This document shows, piece by piece, positions 56,100 to 64,000 of a stretch of DNA of 64,000 bases. The stretch lies in contig JAFFSR010000264.1 of NCBI GenBank assembly GCA_017163975.1, positions 7,988,001 through 8,052,000 of the forward strand, written 5' to 3'. Source of the stretch: Anastatus disparis (taxonomy: Eukaryota; Arthropoda; Insecta; Hymenoptera; Eupelmidae). Below the pieces are notes generated by a model. It made no database searches. It was given only the letters and a program-made list of their open reading frames with translations, and was not told the DNA's origin. The translations under genes were made by a program, and so were the position numbers. Position 1 is the first letter of the stretch. Each line of letters starts with the position of its first letter.

Positions 56100-56912
56100 A
56101 TGGTTTTACCGAGCAACAGCAGCAAGTTTGTCTTTCCACACAATGTGGCGACGCATTTTACAACACAATTATCACAAAATTTTTATCTTCATGGCTACTG
56201 GTGTGTAGGACTCACGGAAATTCAAATACCTCTCACATTTCAGCATATATCAGTGGTAGAGCGTGAGGGGGTGATTTATGTTAAAACATCCAAACGTGAC
56301 GTGGCGAATATTTTGCGAGAAACAGAAGAGGAGACTCAACAGAAGGTCGAGGTGTTTGCCCGCGTTAAACCTGGTGTTTACCGTGACATTGAAAGTCTCT
56401 TAGAAGAAATGAATAATCTCGAGAATGTAAAAAATCATTTATATTTTGAAATCCGCGCTGGTGGCTATGTACAGATTAAATGTCGATGTGGTGAAAATTG
56501 TACAACTTATATGCACACGTTTACCCTATCGGAAAAATCACTTAGAATTTTAGGTTTGGAAAATGTACCAATTTTCTCTTGCAAAGGTAATAAAGAACAC
56601 TACATTGCCGGTAATCGTCCAGCAAATCTTGTGAACGGGTTACCAACCGTGCTCATGGTTTACAGCAACATTTGCCAGGCTTATGTAACAGGTGACATGC
56701 GCACGAGCTTACTACGTATAGTCTCGCTTCATTTGCGTGACTACGTTTACGGAGGTGTTGGAATTAAAAACTCTTCACCACCCATGTACCTACCACTGCT
56801 GTCTTCAGCGTTTCAGTCGATAGAAATAGATATAAGAGACGAACACGGATTTCCTATTCCATTCGACTACGGTACGCTGACTGTAACGCTTCATTTTAAG
56901 CGCATCCGATAA
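56100..56912 (+). CDS. Polinton minor capsid (penton-like) protein
   Basis: It has 270 codons and is open. It starts MVLPSNSSKFVFPHNVATHF and then LHGYWCVGLTEIQIPLTF, the opening of the single jelly-roll vertex protein family. The C-terminus FQSIEIDIRDEHGFPIPFDY and TVTLHFKR is the typical last strand. It follows the integrase by one base and precedes the basic core-like gene by one base. It would form the fivefold vertices of the particle. Confidence 0.8.
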   Translation: MVLPSNSSKFVFPHNVATHFTTQLSQNFYLHGYWCVGLTEIQIPLTFQHISVVEREGVIYVKTSKRDVANILRETEEETQQKVEVFARVKPGVYRDIESLLEEMNNLENVKNHLYFEIRAGGYVQIKCRCGENCTTYMHTFTLSEKSLRILGLENVPIFSCKGNKEHYIAGNRPANLVNGLPTVLMVYSNICQAYVTGDMRTSLLRIVSLHLRDYVYGGVGIKNSSPPMYLPLLSSAFQSIEIDIRDEHGFPIPFDYGTLTVTLHFKRIR

Positions 56913-56913
56913 A

Positions 56914-57432
56914 ATGCCTGTGTTTGAAGATATTTTCAATAACCAAATGATTGGTGGTGGGGGTAAGTGTGTTACAGTTGGTAAACCTTGTTTTGGTTAT
57001 CACCAGTCGGGTGCAGGAGTAGGTAGTTTTTTGAAAGGTCTCTTCCGAGCAGCTATACCGAAGATCAAACAAGGTGCAAAAGTGGTCGGTAAGGAGGCTC
57101 TCCGAGCGGGTAAAAATATCCTAGATGATGTCACTCTAGGTGGCAGACCGGTCAAAGAGGCGACCAAACAGCGCATTCGCGAGAGTGGTAAAAATCTCAA
57201 AAGAAAAGCAGACGTTGTTCTGGACAAATTGCTCTTGGGTGAGTCAAACGCGAAAAAAGGGAAGGAATCAGAATATAAAAAGAAGAACGAGACATCATCA
57301 ACTCAGTCGTTGAGTGCACCTGGCACTACAAACACCTCAGCGGCTAAACGCTCGAAAAGTGATAAAGTTGCGAAAAAGAAGAAGAAGCAGAATAAGAAAG
57401 CACGTGTAGCTAGAGATATTTTTGAAAATTAA
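56914..57432 (+). CDS. Basic core-like Polinton protein with a possible protease site
   Basis: It has 172 codons. NNQMIGGGGK near residues 9-18 matches the adenovirus-type protease rule (M/I/L)-x-G-G|x. Then GSFLKGLFRAAIPKIKQGAK and VVGKEALRAGKNILDD form an amphipathic glycine-punctuated region, followed by a Lys-rich tail. The layout resembles the DNA-condensing or membrane-active minor proteins of adenovirus and adintovirus particles. The function is inferred from composition and context. Confidence 0.65.
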   Translation: MPVFEDIFNNQMIGGGGKCVTVGKPCFGYHQSGAGVGSFLKGLFRAAIPKIKQGAKVVGKEALRAGKNILDDVTLGGRPVKEATKQRIRESGKNLKRKADVVLDKLLLGESNAKKGKESEYKKKNETSSTQSLSAPGTTNTSAAKRSKSDKVAKKKKKQNKKARVARDIFEN

Positions 57433-57441
57433 AATTTCAAG

Positions 57442-58596
57442 ATGGCGCTGTTGCATACAGAATCTTGTCAGTCGATCAAGTCGGAATTATCACTTTTTGA
57501 ATTACCTTCGACGCAGACTGCAATTGAAGGCTCTTACTGGGTTCAGTACAAACTGATATCTTCACTTTACGACCAATCACCAAATGAATTTACCATCCCT
57601 GGCAACACTGAGTATCTAGACTTGGCTCACACAATGTTAAGTATGAATGTAAGTGTAACATGCACTAGTGCTGAACCACCTAAAGATCCGAACGTTGGAC
57701 CAATAAATAATCTTTTGCATTCGTTGTTCAATCAAGTCGACGTGCTATTCAATCAGAAACCTGTTTCATCACCAAACAATAAAGCGCTTATGGTTGACAG
57801 AAAGATTGATTTACTCGGCCATTTACATTGTGATGTTTTCAATCAAGACAAATTATTACTGGGTGTTGTTGAAGTTAGAGTAAGGCTCGTGCGTTCTCGT
57901 GATGGTTTCTGTCTCATGGATCCCGCTGGTGCTTTCACAGTAAATATTACAGAGGCTACGCTTTTTGTGCGTCGAGTAAGATTAAATCCTTCCATTGTGC
58001 TAGAACACGAAAAACTATTGTCGCAGACTACTGCAAAATACCCACTGACACGTGTAGAAGTTAAGGCTGTTACGTTACATAATGGTGTGCATGGGGAAAC
58101 AATCGACAATGTCATATTAGGTCAACTACCAAAAAGAATTATACTCGGTTTTGTTGAGAATAAAGCTTACAACGGAGATAAAAGTCTTAACCCGTTTAAT
58201 TTCAAGAATTTTAATATACATTTTTTATGTCTGTACGTTGATGGAATGCAAATGCCATCGAAACCCTTACAGCCAGATTTCAAAAAAAGCAAAATGTACG
58301 TTGATGCTTGTCATACACTTTTTTCCGGCACTGGTATTCACTTTATGAATTCAGGCAACTCGATTACCCGTAAAGACTATCCAAACGGTTACTGCCTATT
58401 CGCTTTTGATTTGACACCTGATTTATCGGCGAGTGATGGTATTCATTGAAATTTGATAAAAAATGGTAATGTACGAATTGATGTTAAATTCGACGACCCG
58501 CTAGAGGGCGCTGTAAATTGTATAATTTATGCTGAATACGACAATTTGCTTGAAATTGACTCGTCGAGACAGGTTGTCGTGGATTATAGCGGTTAA
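57442..58596 (+). pseudogene. Polinton major capsid protein, single late stop
   Basis: The open part is 335 codons (57442-58449) and ends in TGA at 58447-58449; the same frame stays open for 48 more codons to TAA at 58594-58596. It starts MALLHTESCQSIKSELSLF, followed by a YWVQYKLISSLYDQSP block, and shows repeated beta-strand segments such as LLHSLFNQVDVLFN and LGQLPKRIILGF. I recognise this as the Polinton family often annotated as F54H12.2-like, the double jelly-roll major capsid protein. The late stop is compatible with a single G-to-A change and would remove the last strands. No other defect is visible. Confidence 0.82.
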
Positions 58597-58624
58597 GTAG
58601 TAGTGGTGGGGATATAATTCTCGC

Positions 58625-58632
58625 TATTTAAG
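58625..58632 (+). promoter_or_regulatory. TATA-like box before the protease block
   Basis: TATTTAAG lies about 60 bp before the ATG at 58689, with an initiator-like TCATCTCAGTT near 58655. Confidence 0.4.
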
Positions 58633-58688
58633 TGGAGCAAAGCCATCTTCATCATCTCAGTTGGCGAGCAACTTTAATTGCAAACAGT

Positions 58689-59333
58689 ATGGACGTGGTG
58701 ATTGACGTGCAGTTTTTAAAGGACAACAAAAACCGTTTGATTCCAAAGGAGGTGGCTGTACTTGCTATTCATAAAAACTTTATTACTCATTGGATTGTGG
58801 CGCCTTCTTGTAATTTAAGACGCTTACCTAAAAATGCTTTGAGACAGAACAATTGGGTGACACTAAATCATCATGGTCTGGAGTGGTACGAAGGTGATAT
58901 ATCGATAAAAAGATTATACAAAAATTTGGAAGATATTTGCAAGCATTGTCGTGTAATTTTCGTGTGAGGCCAAGAAAAGCTTGAACTACTTTCCAAGCTC
59001 ACCACCTGTAAGATTGAAAATTTAGAAAAACAAGATTGTCCAGCTTTTAGAAATTTGAATTTCAGCAGTGTACAGTGTATGCATCATTACATAAAATCAT
59101 CGTATTCAAATTACGTGTGTGCTCTAAATAACGCTGCTAATCTGAAACATTGGGTACTGAAACCTAACCCCAGTGTCAAATCGCTGATTGTGGAAGAATT
59201 TTTCGAAATTCTCCGCAATGAATTCAAAAGAGATTGTTCGATGTCCGATGAGGATCAAGTTTCACGCAGTAGGCGTTTATCCAGCGGATCGGATTCCTCT
59301 GATGTGGGTGAAACCTTGTGCGCTTGTGCTTAA
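58689..59333 (+). pseudogene. Polinton protein of unknown function with Cys/His cluster, one stop
   Basis: The frame runs from ATG 58689 to 59333 with a TGA at 58965-58967. Recognisable blocks are MDVVIDVQFLKDNKNRLIPK, then QNNWVTLNHHGLEW, and after the stop CMHHYIKSSYSNYVCALNN, a likely zinc-binding cluster. From memory, this protein is common in insect Polintons and has an RNase H-like or nuclease-like look at the N-terminus; the activity is unproven. The C-terminal 116 bases overlap the protease gene in another frame. Confidence 0.6.
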
Positions 59334-59661
59334 TACGCAAAATTATAACCAGCGTGGTGCGCACTGGGTTGCCATATACGTTGATAAGTATGGCACAGGT
59401 GTGTACTTTGATAGTCTTGGTAAGCCGCCACAAATTCAACAACATTTACGACGTATTCAACAAAATTGTAAAAAATTTAGATGGAATAATAAACGCTTAC
59501 AAAGCGAATATTCCAATGTTTGTGGTCATTATTGTATCATGTTTCTGTATTATATGTCTACCGGATTGGGTTTCAAAAAATTCTTGGAAAATTTCTCGCA
59601 GAATTTGCAAAAAAATGATGCTATAGTGAAGAATTTTATAGAAAAAACTTGCTATGCGTAA
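59218..59661 (+). CDS. Adenovirus-type cysteine protease
   Basis: It has 147 codons from ATG 59218 and is open. FHAVGVYPADRIPL opens the family core. The catalytic His is in GAHWVAIYVD, the acidic partner in VYFDSLG, and the Cys in SNVCGHYCIMFLYY. These are the adenain (C5) residues in their usual order, and the length is within the usual 130-200 residues. It would process capsid and core precursors, including perhaps the MIGG|G site in the basic core-like protein. It begins inside the 3' end of the preceding gene. Confidence 0.85.
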   Translation: MNSKEIVRCPMRIKFHAVGVYPADRIPLMWVKPCALVLNTQNYNQRGAHWVAIYVDKYGTGVYFDSLGKPPQIQQHLRRIQQNCKKFRWNNKRLQSEYSNVCGHYCIMFLYYMSTGLGFKKFLENFSQNLQKNDAIVKNFIEKTCYA

Positions 59662-59730
59662 TTTGATACTTGACTGTCTCTGATTGGTTGCACGCCACCT
59701 TTTTTACGACATCCCCACCAATTTTTACAG

Positions 59731-59738
59731 TATAAAAG
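59731..59738 (+). promoter_or_regulatory. TATA box of the last large Polinton gene
   Basis: TATAAAAG lies about 85 bp before the ATG at 59820. Confidence 0.55.
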
Positions 59739-59819
59739 AAGTGGTATCTACTTGGTCTAGCCACAGTTGTTTGTGTGATCGACGGTGACAGCAGTAACAA
59801 GCAAGAAAATCTAACCAAG

Positions 59820-60446
59820 ATGGCTGGTCAAAAGAGAAGCCTGGAGCAGACATTTGGTAATGACTCGGCATATTTAATAAAACAAAATAGCAAGAAAAAT
59901 TATTGGCAGCAGGTTCTGCCAATGGTCTACGGGCTGAACAGCTCTTTTGGAAAAATTATCCAGGTAGGCCTGGAGAATATAGGCGGCGAAGGCAAAAAGG
60001 AGTTTGCACCCGTGGTACGCTTCTGTGGAGCCAATTTTCAAGGTCTACCTCTGTCACTAGACTGTTGGGAGGCGTTAAAGCAGGAATTTGATAAAATTGA
60101 AGATTTTTTCACTTGCTATAATGAGGAATCTATGCTGGATCAGCGGCTATCTATTCCAGGATACACTATCCGTTTTATGATTAGTTTTCACGAGAGAGCT
60201 TTTGAATTGGTACCCAATGACGCACAACCAGAAGGAGAGGAGTGTGGTGGACCGCCGAAAAAATATGGTCGATTTAATCGGTCACTAGTATTTAAACGTG
60301 TCACGTTTGAACGTTTAAAAGATTCATCAAAATGTATGAATTATAGAATTAGATATTTAAATACTGTTGCAAAATCTGTAGATTATATATTACGAGAAAT
60401 GGTTGCAAATATGAAAAATGTATTAGCAAAAAGTCAGGAATCTTAA
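59820..60446 (+). CDS. Unknown Polinton gene, 208 codons
   Basis: I chose the ATG at 59820 (AAGATGG, good context) over earlier non-ATG starts because it follows the TATA box at normal distance. The product starts MAGQKRSLEQTFGNDSAYLI, has QQVLPMVYGLNSSFGKII, FCGANFQGLPLSLDCWEALK and a basic, helical C-terminus. I recognise no domain. It has its own promoter, which suggests separate timing from the capsid block, perhaps an early or regulatory function. It is intact. Confidence 0.65.
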   Translation: MAGQKRSLEQTFGNDSAYLIKQNSKKNYWQQVLPMVYGLNSSFGKIIQVGLENIGGEGKKEFAPVVRFCGANFQGLPLSLDCWEALKQEFDKIEDFFTCYNEESMLDQRLSIPGYTIRFMISFHERAFELVPNDAQPEGEECGGPPKKYGRFNRSLVFKRVTFERLKDSSKCMNYRIRYLNTVAKSVDYILREMVANMKNVLAKSQES

Positions 60447-60482
60447 TATGTATACTTTACTTCTAGCGATATAAAAACCACA

Positions 60483-60638
60483 ATGTCTAGTTTTAATGAT
60501 AATTTCGTAAATGATCTCATCGAATTATTAAAAAAGAATAATCTAGTTTTAGGAAAAAAAGATTTGTTTATAATCATACACGAATTTATTATTTATCATA
60601 TGTACACACTAGTTAATTGTATAAACGCTACGCTGTAA
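60483..60638 (+). CDS. Possible 51-codon Polinton gene
   Basis: The frame MSSFNDNFVNDLIELLKK and onward has a hydrophobic segment FIIIHEFIIYHMYTL and ends at TAA 60636. It lies 36 bases after the previous gene, with the AATAAA at about 60653 that would serve both. It is short, so it may be chance. Confidence 0.35.
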   Translation: MSSFNDNFVNDLIELLKKNNLVLGKKDLFIIIHEFIIYHMYTLVNCINATL

Positions 60639-60930
60639 TGTTTTATTATTAATAATAAATGTTGTTAAACTTTAAAACGTGAGTATTTCATTTACCTCGT
60701 TCATTACCAATTCCTCAACCTTCATACACACAGTAATATGACAAATCATATATTTCACGATTCAATATAAAATTTTTATTATTTTAGTATTTAAAAGTAT
60801 TTAGTTGCAAATTGAAATATTTTAAATTAATATTTTATGATTCAATATAAATTTTAATAATCAATAGTATCATGTTACATATTAAAATATTTAAAGTTTT
60901 TAAATATTCAGTTGTTCGGGTACCATGCCT

Positions 60931-61010
60931 AACAAGCCCCTACTTCACCTTCTCAGAGGTCATTGACCCACCGGTCAGTAACCTTTGAGGTGGTGGAGTG
61001 GGGGTTTGTT
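60931..61010. repeat. 80-bp imperfect palindrome, less AT-rich than its surroundings
   Basis: AACAAGCCCCTACTTCACC...GGTCATTGACC pairs with GGTCAGTAACC...GGTGGAGTGGGGGTTTGTT; the arms are about 37 bp around CACC. It lies 300-370 bp past the last Polinton gene, in AT-rich DNA. Confidence 0.65.
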
Positions 61011-62125
61011 TTGACGGTCCATAGTGCCCCTATAACTACTTATATCATTTGAAAATTGTTGAAAACCTTATGAGAAATATGTTTGATAATAGAAAATGTT
61101 AAATGGAAAGTATTGAAATAAAAATGTTTAAGACATTAATAATAAATCTAAAATATCATAAAATAAATAAATGTTCTTGAATAAAGTTCAAAATTTGGCA
61201 ATTTTTAACGAAAAGGATAATATGTTTTAAATAAACATTATATAAAGTTTAAATATACAAGTAGAAATAGAGTAAAAAATTTATTATATATTATATGCTA
61301 AAACTATTAACAAATATGTAATAATTTTCAATAAAGCATAACTTTTTAACAGCATTGAGCTTTTTTAAGCTAATAAGGCTTAAATTAAAGTATTTAACTT
61401 GTACTTTTTTAATATTTAATACATTTCTCTGTAAGATTTTTAGTTGTCCGATCATTCAAGTTCTTACAACAACTTCTTTTCATTATATTATTGAAAAATA
61501 TGTATAACTTTGTCTCTAAAATTTATTTAAACAAAAGAAAAAATACGGGTTAATTTTTTTCATCACCAAATCATATCTTGTAGTTTTAACCAAATTTGTT
61601 TCTCGAAGGTGGAGATGATCTTTCCTTATAAGGAGGCTTTGATTATTAGTTATATATGAAAAAAATATTTATACTCAAGATATGATTGTATAATTAATTA
61701 TTACAAGTACTTTAAATGAACTTTGAGTTTAAAATTTCAAAATTTTTTTTTTCGGTATTATATTTGCTAGCAAAAATTTGTAGTATTAGAAAAATTTCAA
61801 ATTTAGTTAATGTTTAGGTGCAATATCGAAATAATTAATATTTTATTATAAAAAATACAACAAAATAACATTCACCACATGCATTCAAAACTGTTTTAAT
61901 AATAAAATTATCAATGAATTATTTTTTTTACACATCATTGGCTCGGACTACAATTTGGCTACTTCAAAAAAGTTTTGTGTAAATTTTAAAATGAAAATTT
62001 CAATAAAAAGATTTATAAAGTATATTAATTTTTTGAATAGTGACATGTATAATTATATGTAATGAGACAATTTGAATAATGAAGTACATATATTTGATGT
62101 AAATTTGACAAAAATTTTTTTTTTT
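61011..62125. other. AT-rich spacer, nothing recognised
   Basis: The stretch is long and AT-rich. There is no coding frame, clear repeat or terminal repeat of the Polinton here. Confidence 0.5.
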
Positions 62126-62130
62126 CAAAG

Positions 62131-62726
62131 TGTTACGTTTTCACGTAATTAATTTATTATATTGTGGGTATCTTTTTATCACGACTAAGCTTGGTAAATC
62201 CAAGTAGTCAATTTGCGTGAAGGTAATTAATATAATAAGACGACAATTAAAATAAACTGTTTGATTTATTATTTCGTTAGTCGCGAGAGAGAGAAATGTC
62301 TACTGTACTACTGGTGTAAAATCACTGATACGTCCTCGCTGCGGCGATCGTGGATTCGTGCTTCTTTATGCTCTGGTCGGGTTCTAGTAGTCTACATCTC
62401 TCTTGGTGCTCTAGTGCCTCGTAGCCTAGTAGGCCGCGGCGTGGTTCGCCCAGTCGTATTTATATTTGCTGGGTTCGTTGTTTCCCACTTCTTTATTCTT
62501 CTAGAAGTTTCTACCTCGTGGCTTCTGTTTTTCCATGCTTTACTTTGTTCGTTCTCTACAGGTCTTAACTTGTCGGCTAGTTCGTCATCATTTGTTTCGA
62601 TCACGAGTTGTTGCTAGCTGGTTTCAGAAGTCTAGTCAGCGCTTTCTTACTGACTTATTCATTTGGTTTAATATGTTTCTTATGCTTCTACGTTTTATTA
62701 TTTTCTAGAATATTCCACCCATAACA
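62131..62726 (-). mobile_element. Solo LTR (Gypsy-type ends), 5-bp target duplication
   Basis: The 596-bp unit starts TGTTACGTTTTC and ends CCACCCATAACA, with the inverted TGTTA/TAACA ends of Ty3/Gypsy-like LTRs. CAAAG is duplicated at 62126-62130 and 62727-62731. On the minus strand a TATAAATA-like box (about 62466-62455) precedes an AATAAA (about 62262), so the LTR probably reads right to left. The open frame that crosses it is not a gene. Confidence 0.85.
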
Positions 62727-62731
62727 CAAAG

Positions 62732-63487
62732 CATAAAAAAATTTTAGGTTAATTTCCGTACTTATGTGTAAAATTTTGATACGATTTCCTATGAAAATAA
62801 TTTTCACAAATTACACAAAACAATGCAATACTATCAAATATATTACTTTTCAAATTTTATTGAATCATACTTGAAAAGTAACTGAACAAATACTTTTTTT
62901 TTTAAATTAAATGGATACATTTTATTTTTCAGTTAACTTTATAATATGATAAGAAGCTTTAAAAAAATATAATGCATTCTTTTCAGTGAATACTTTAAAA
63001 TACCTACTTTTATTTAATTTTCCTACAATATTTCTTTCTAAATATACGATAGTTTTTTTGTATCAGGTTTTTTTTTAGTTTTCATCTAGTTCGATACCAC
63101 ATAGCGAATTTATGAGCAGCATTATAATTAAATTACTTTTGTAACTATAAAAATTAAACCATTTTTTTTAATAAATGTTTTTTTAGCACCAATGGTATTT
63201 AACGTGATTTTTATTTAATGCACTTTAATGAAATTGACAACACTTTTTAAAAAATATGCCTTATTAAAGCACATTTCTTAATTCTTTTATTTATTCTTTC
63301 ATTATTCTTTTATTCATTTTAAGTCAAATTTTTGTTAAATCAATAAAAAATATAATAATAAAAATATTGAATTTACATAACCATAATAAACCATTTAAAC
63401 ATATAATAAACAATTTGAAATTGATTTTTTAAGATACATTTCATAATTCTTTAATATTTTTTAATTGGGAGAGATTTTTCTCTTTAT
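62732..63487. other. AT-rich spacer, nothing recognised
   Basis: Poly-T tracts only, with no gene or repeat structure that I can name. Confidence 0.5.
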
Positions 63488-63501
63488 CTGTCATTCTCAA
63501 T

Positions 63502-63970
63502 CTATCTTTTTATCTTTAAGGTTTAACCACCTACAGTCTAGTAAGTGACACCTCGAACATTTTTGTGTTCCGGTATTTTCGCGTTCGAAACCATACCTCA
63601 AATTTCCCTAACTTCGGTAGGTGATGCTCGATCGTGCAGGCCTACTTAGGCGGGGAGCATCACTCAACCCATCTTTTTTAGCGCATCGGGAGCTCAACAC
63701 CTACCCGGCAGAACGGTCCGGCTCAACTATAATAGTGGAACAGTCGCGTTCTGCCTTACCGGCCCTCGAGTGACTTTCGTCGGTTTTTGTTAAAACCGAA
63801 TAAAGTCTCTCGGGGGTGGTCCACCACGGTGTCAGTGAGCTCGGGACACCCCCCACTTTCAATATTCAAATAAAAAAATGGAGAAAAAATCACGACCTCA
63901 CCGGGATTCGTACCTCGGCCCTCTGCGTGAGAGTCGGATGCTCTAGCCCCTGAGCCACCGCGGCTCTTCT
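63502..63970 (-). mobile_element. tRNA-derived SINE with 14-bp target duplication
   Basis: CTGTCATTCTCAAT is repeated at 63488-63501 and 63971-63984. The element reads on the minus strand from AGAAGAGCCGCGGTGGCTC: A box TGGCTCAGGGGCTAGAGC, B box GGTACGAATCCC at tRNA spacing, then a body of about 390 bp, and a short AAAGATAAAAAGATAG tail next to the left duplication. The anticodon arm is imperfect, so it is a SINE head and not a tRNA gene. Confidence 0.85.
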
Positions 63971-64000
63971 CTGTCATTCTCAATATTTTTGTCATAAAGT

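Larger units (their letters stand above)
46461..60700 (+). mobile_element. Polinton/Maverick (adintovirus-like) endogenous virus, decaying
   Basis: The block combines DNA polymerase B, FtsK/HerA-like packaging ATPase, retroviral-type integrase, adenovirus-type protease and double and single jelly-roll capsid proteins, the defining Polinton/adintovirus set. All but one gene run left to right. TATA-like boxes precede the first gene, the capsid block, the protease block and the last gene. PolB, the major capsid gene and three others have stops; the integrase, protease, minor capsid, PLA2-like and small genes are open. A TTAA MITE sits in the 5' part of the polymerase region. The boundaries are estimates because no terminal repeats were found. 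Confidence 0.9.

Noticed and set aside
48209..58449. TGA read as tryptophan in the Polinton
   Set aside because: Several TGA stops could replace Trp, but TAA stops and a frameshift also occur, so ordinary decay explains the set better.
46461..61010. Terminal inverted repeats of the Polinton
   Set aside because: I compared the two flanks by eye and found no convincing inverted match, so no ends are claimed.
62261..62617. 118-codon frame with hydrophobic segments
   Set aside because: It lies wholly within a solo LTR defined by TG...CA ends and CAAAG duplications.
63756..63995. 79-codon minus-strand frame
   Set aside because: It crosses the tRNA-derived head of the SINE.

Overview
The window is AT-rich eukaryotic DNA from an arthropod, most likely an insect; a parasitoid wasp is my guess from the mix of mobile families and the BEN-domain gene, not something the sequence proves. 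Genes are sparse. GT-AG introns occur in four places. Almost everything else is nested transposable elements, foldback elements and microsatellites.

Left part (1-20 kb): a spliced Crypton-like tyrosine recombinase runs off the left edge (1-1131, minus). After it come three tandem stem-loops, then a series of long inverted-repeat (foldback) elements: 3226-5601, 8481-10250, about 11.3-13.3 kb and 13.6-15.9 kb. Their arms are often built from short iterated motifs. A 375-bp TTAA-flanked foldback family recurs at 7.0, 12.8, 18.5 and 47.5 kb. A decayed transposon gene lies at 7.5-8.35 kb, and GGAAGCTTCC-type arrays at 16.6-17.15 and 18.84-19.84 kb (the second is three 332-bp tandem units).

Middle part (20-36.6 kb): one clean host exon of a group II PLP amino-acid decarboxylase (20352-20422, plus); more foldbacks, including one with CACGTG-rich arms; three minus-strand exons of a BEN-domain gene (24834-25626); a transposon gene (30586 leftward) split by a 3.3-kb CACTG-ended element; and a Helitron helicase relic (31.68-34.3 kb) with two later insertions and a likely Helitron 3' end at 36615.

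Right part: a BEL/Pao LTR retrotransposon on the minus strand (36628-45682) with almost identical 876-bp LTRs but a broken gag. Next to it is a Polinton/Maverick (adintovirus-like) endogenous virus, about 46.4-60.7 kb. It carries a protein-primed type DNA polymerase B, packaging ATPase, retroviral-type integrase with chromodomain, phospholipase A2-like protein, minor and major capsid proteins, a basic core-like protein, an adenovirus-type protease and several unknown genes. The capsid-side genes are packed end to end like an operon, and many stop codons show that this copy is decaying. The window ends with an 80-bp palindrome, a solo LTR (62131-62726) and a tRNA-derived SINE (63502-63970), the last two with perfect target-site duplications.
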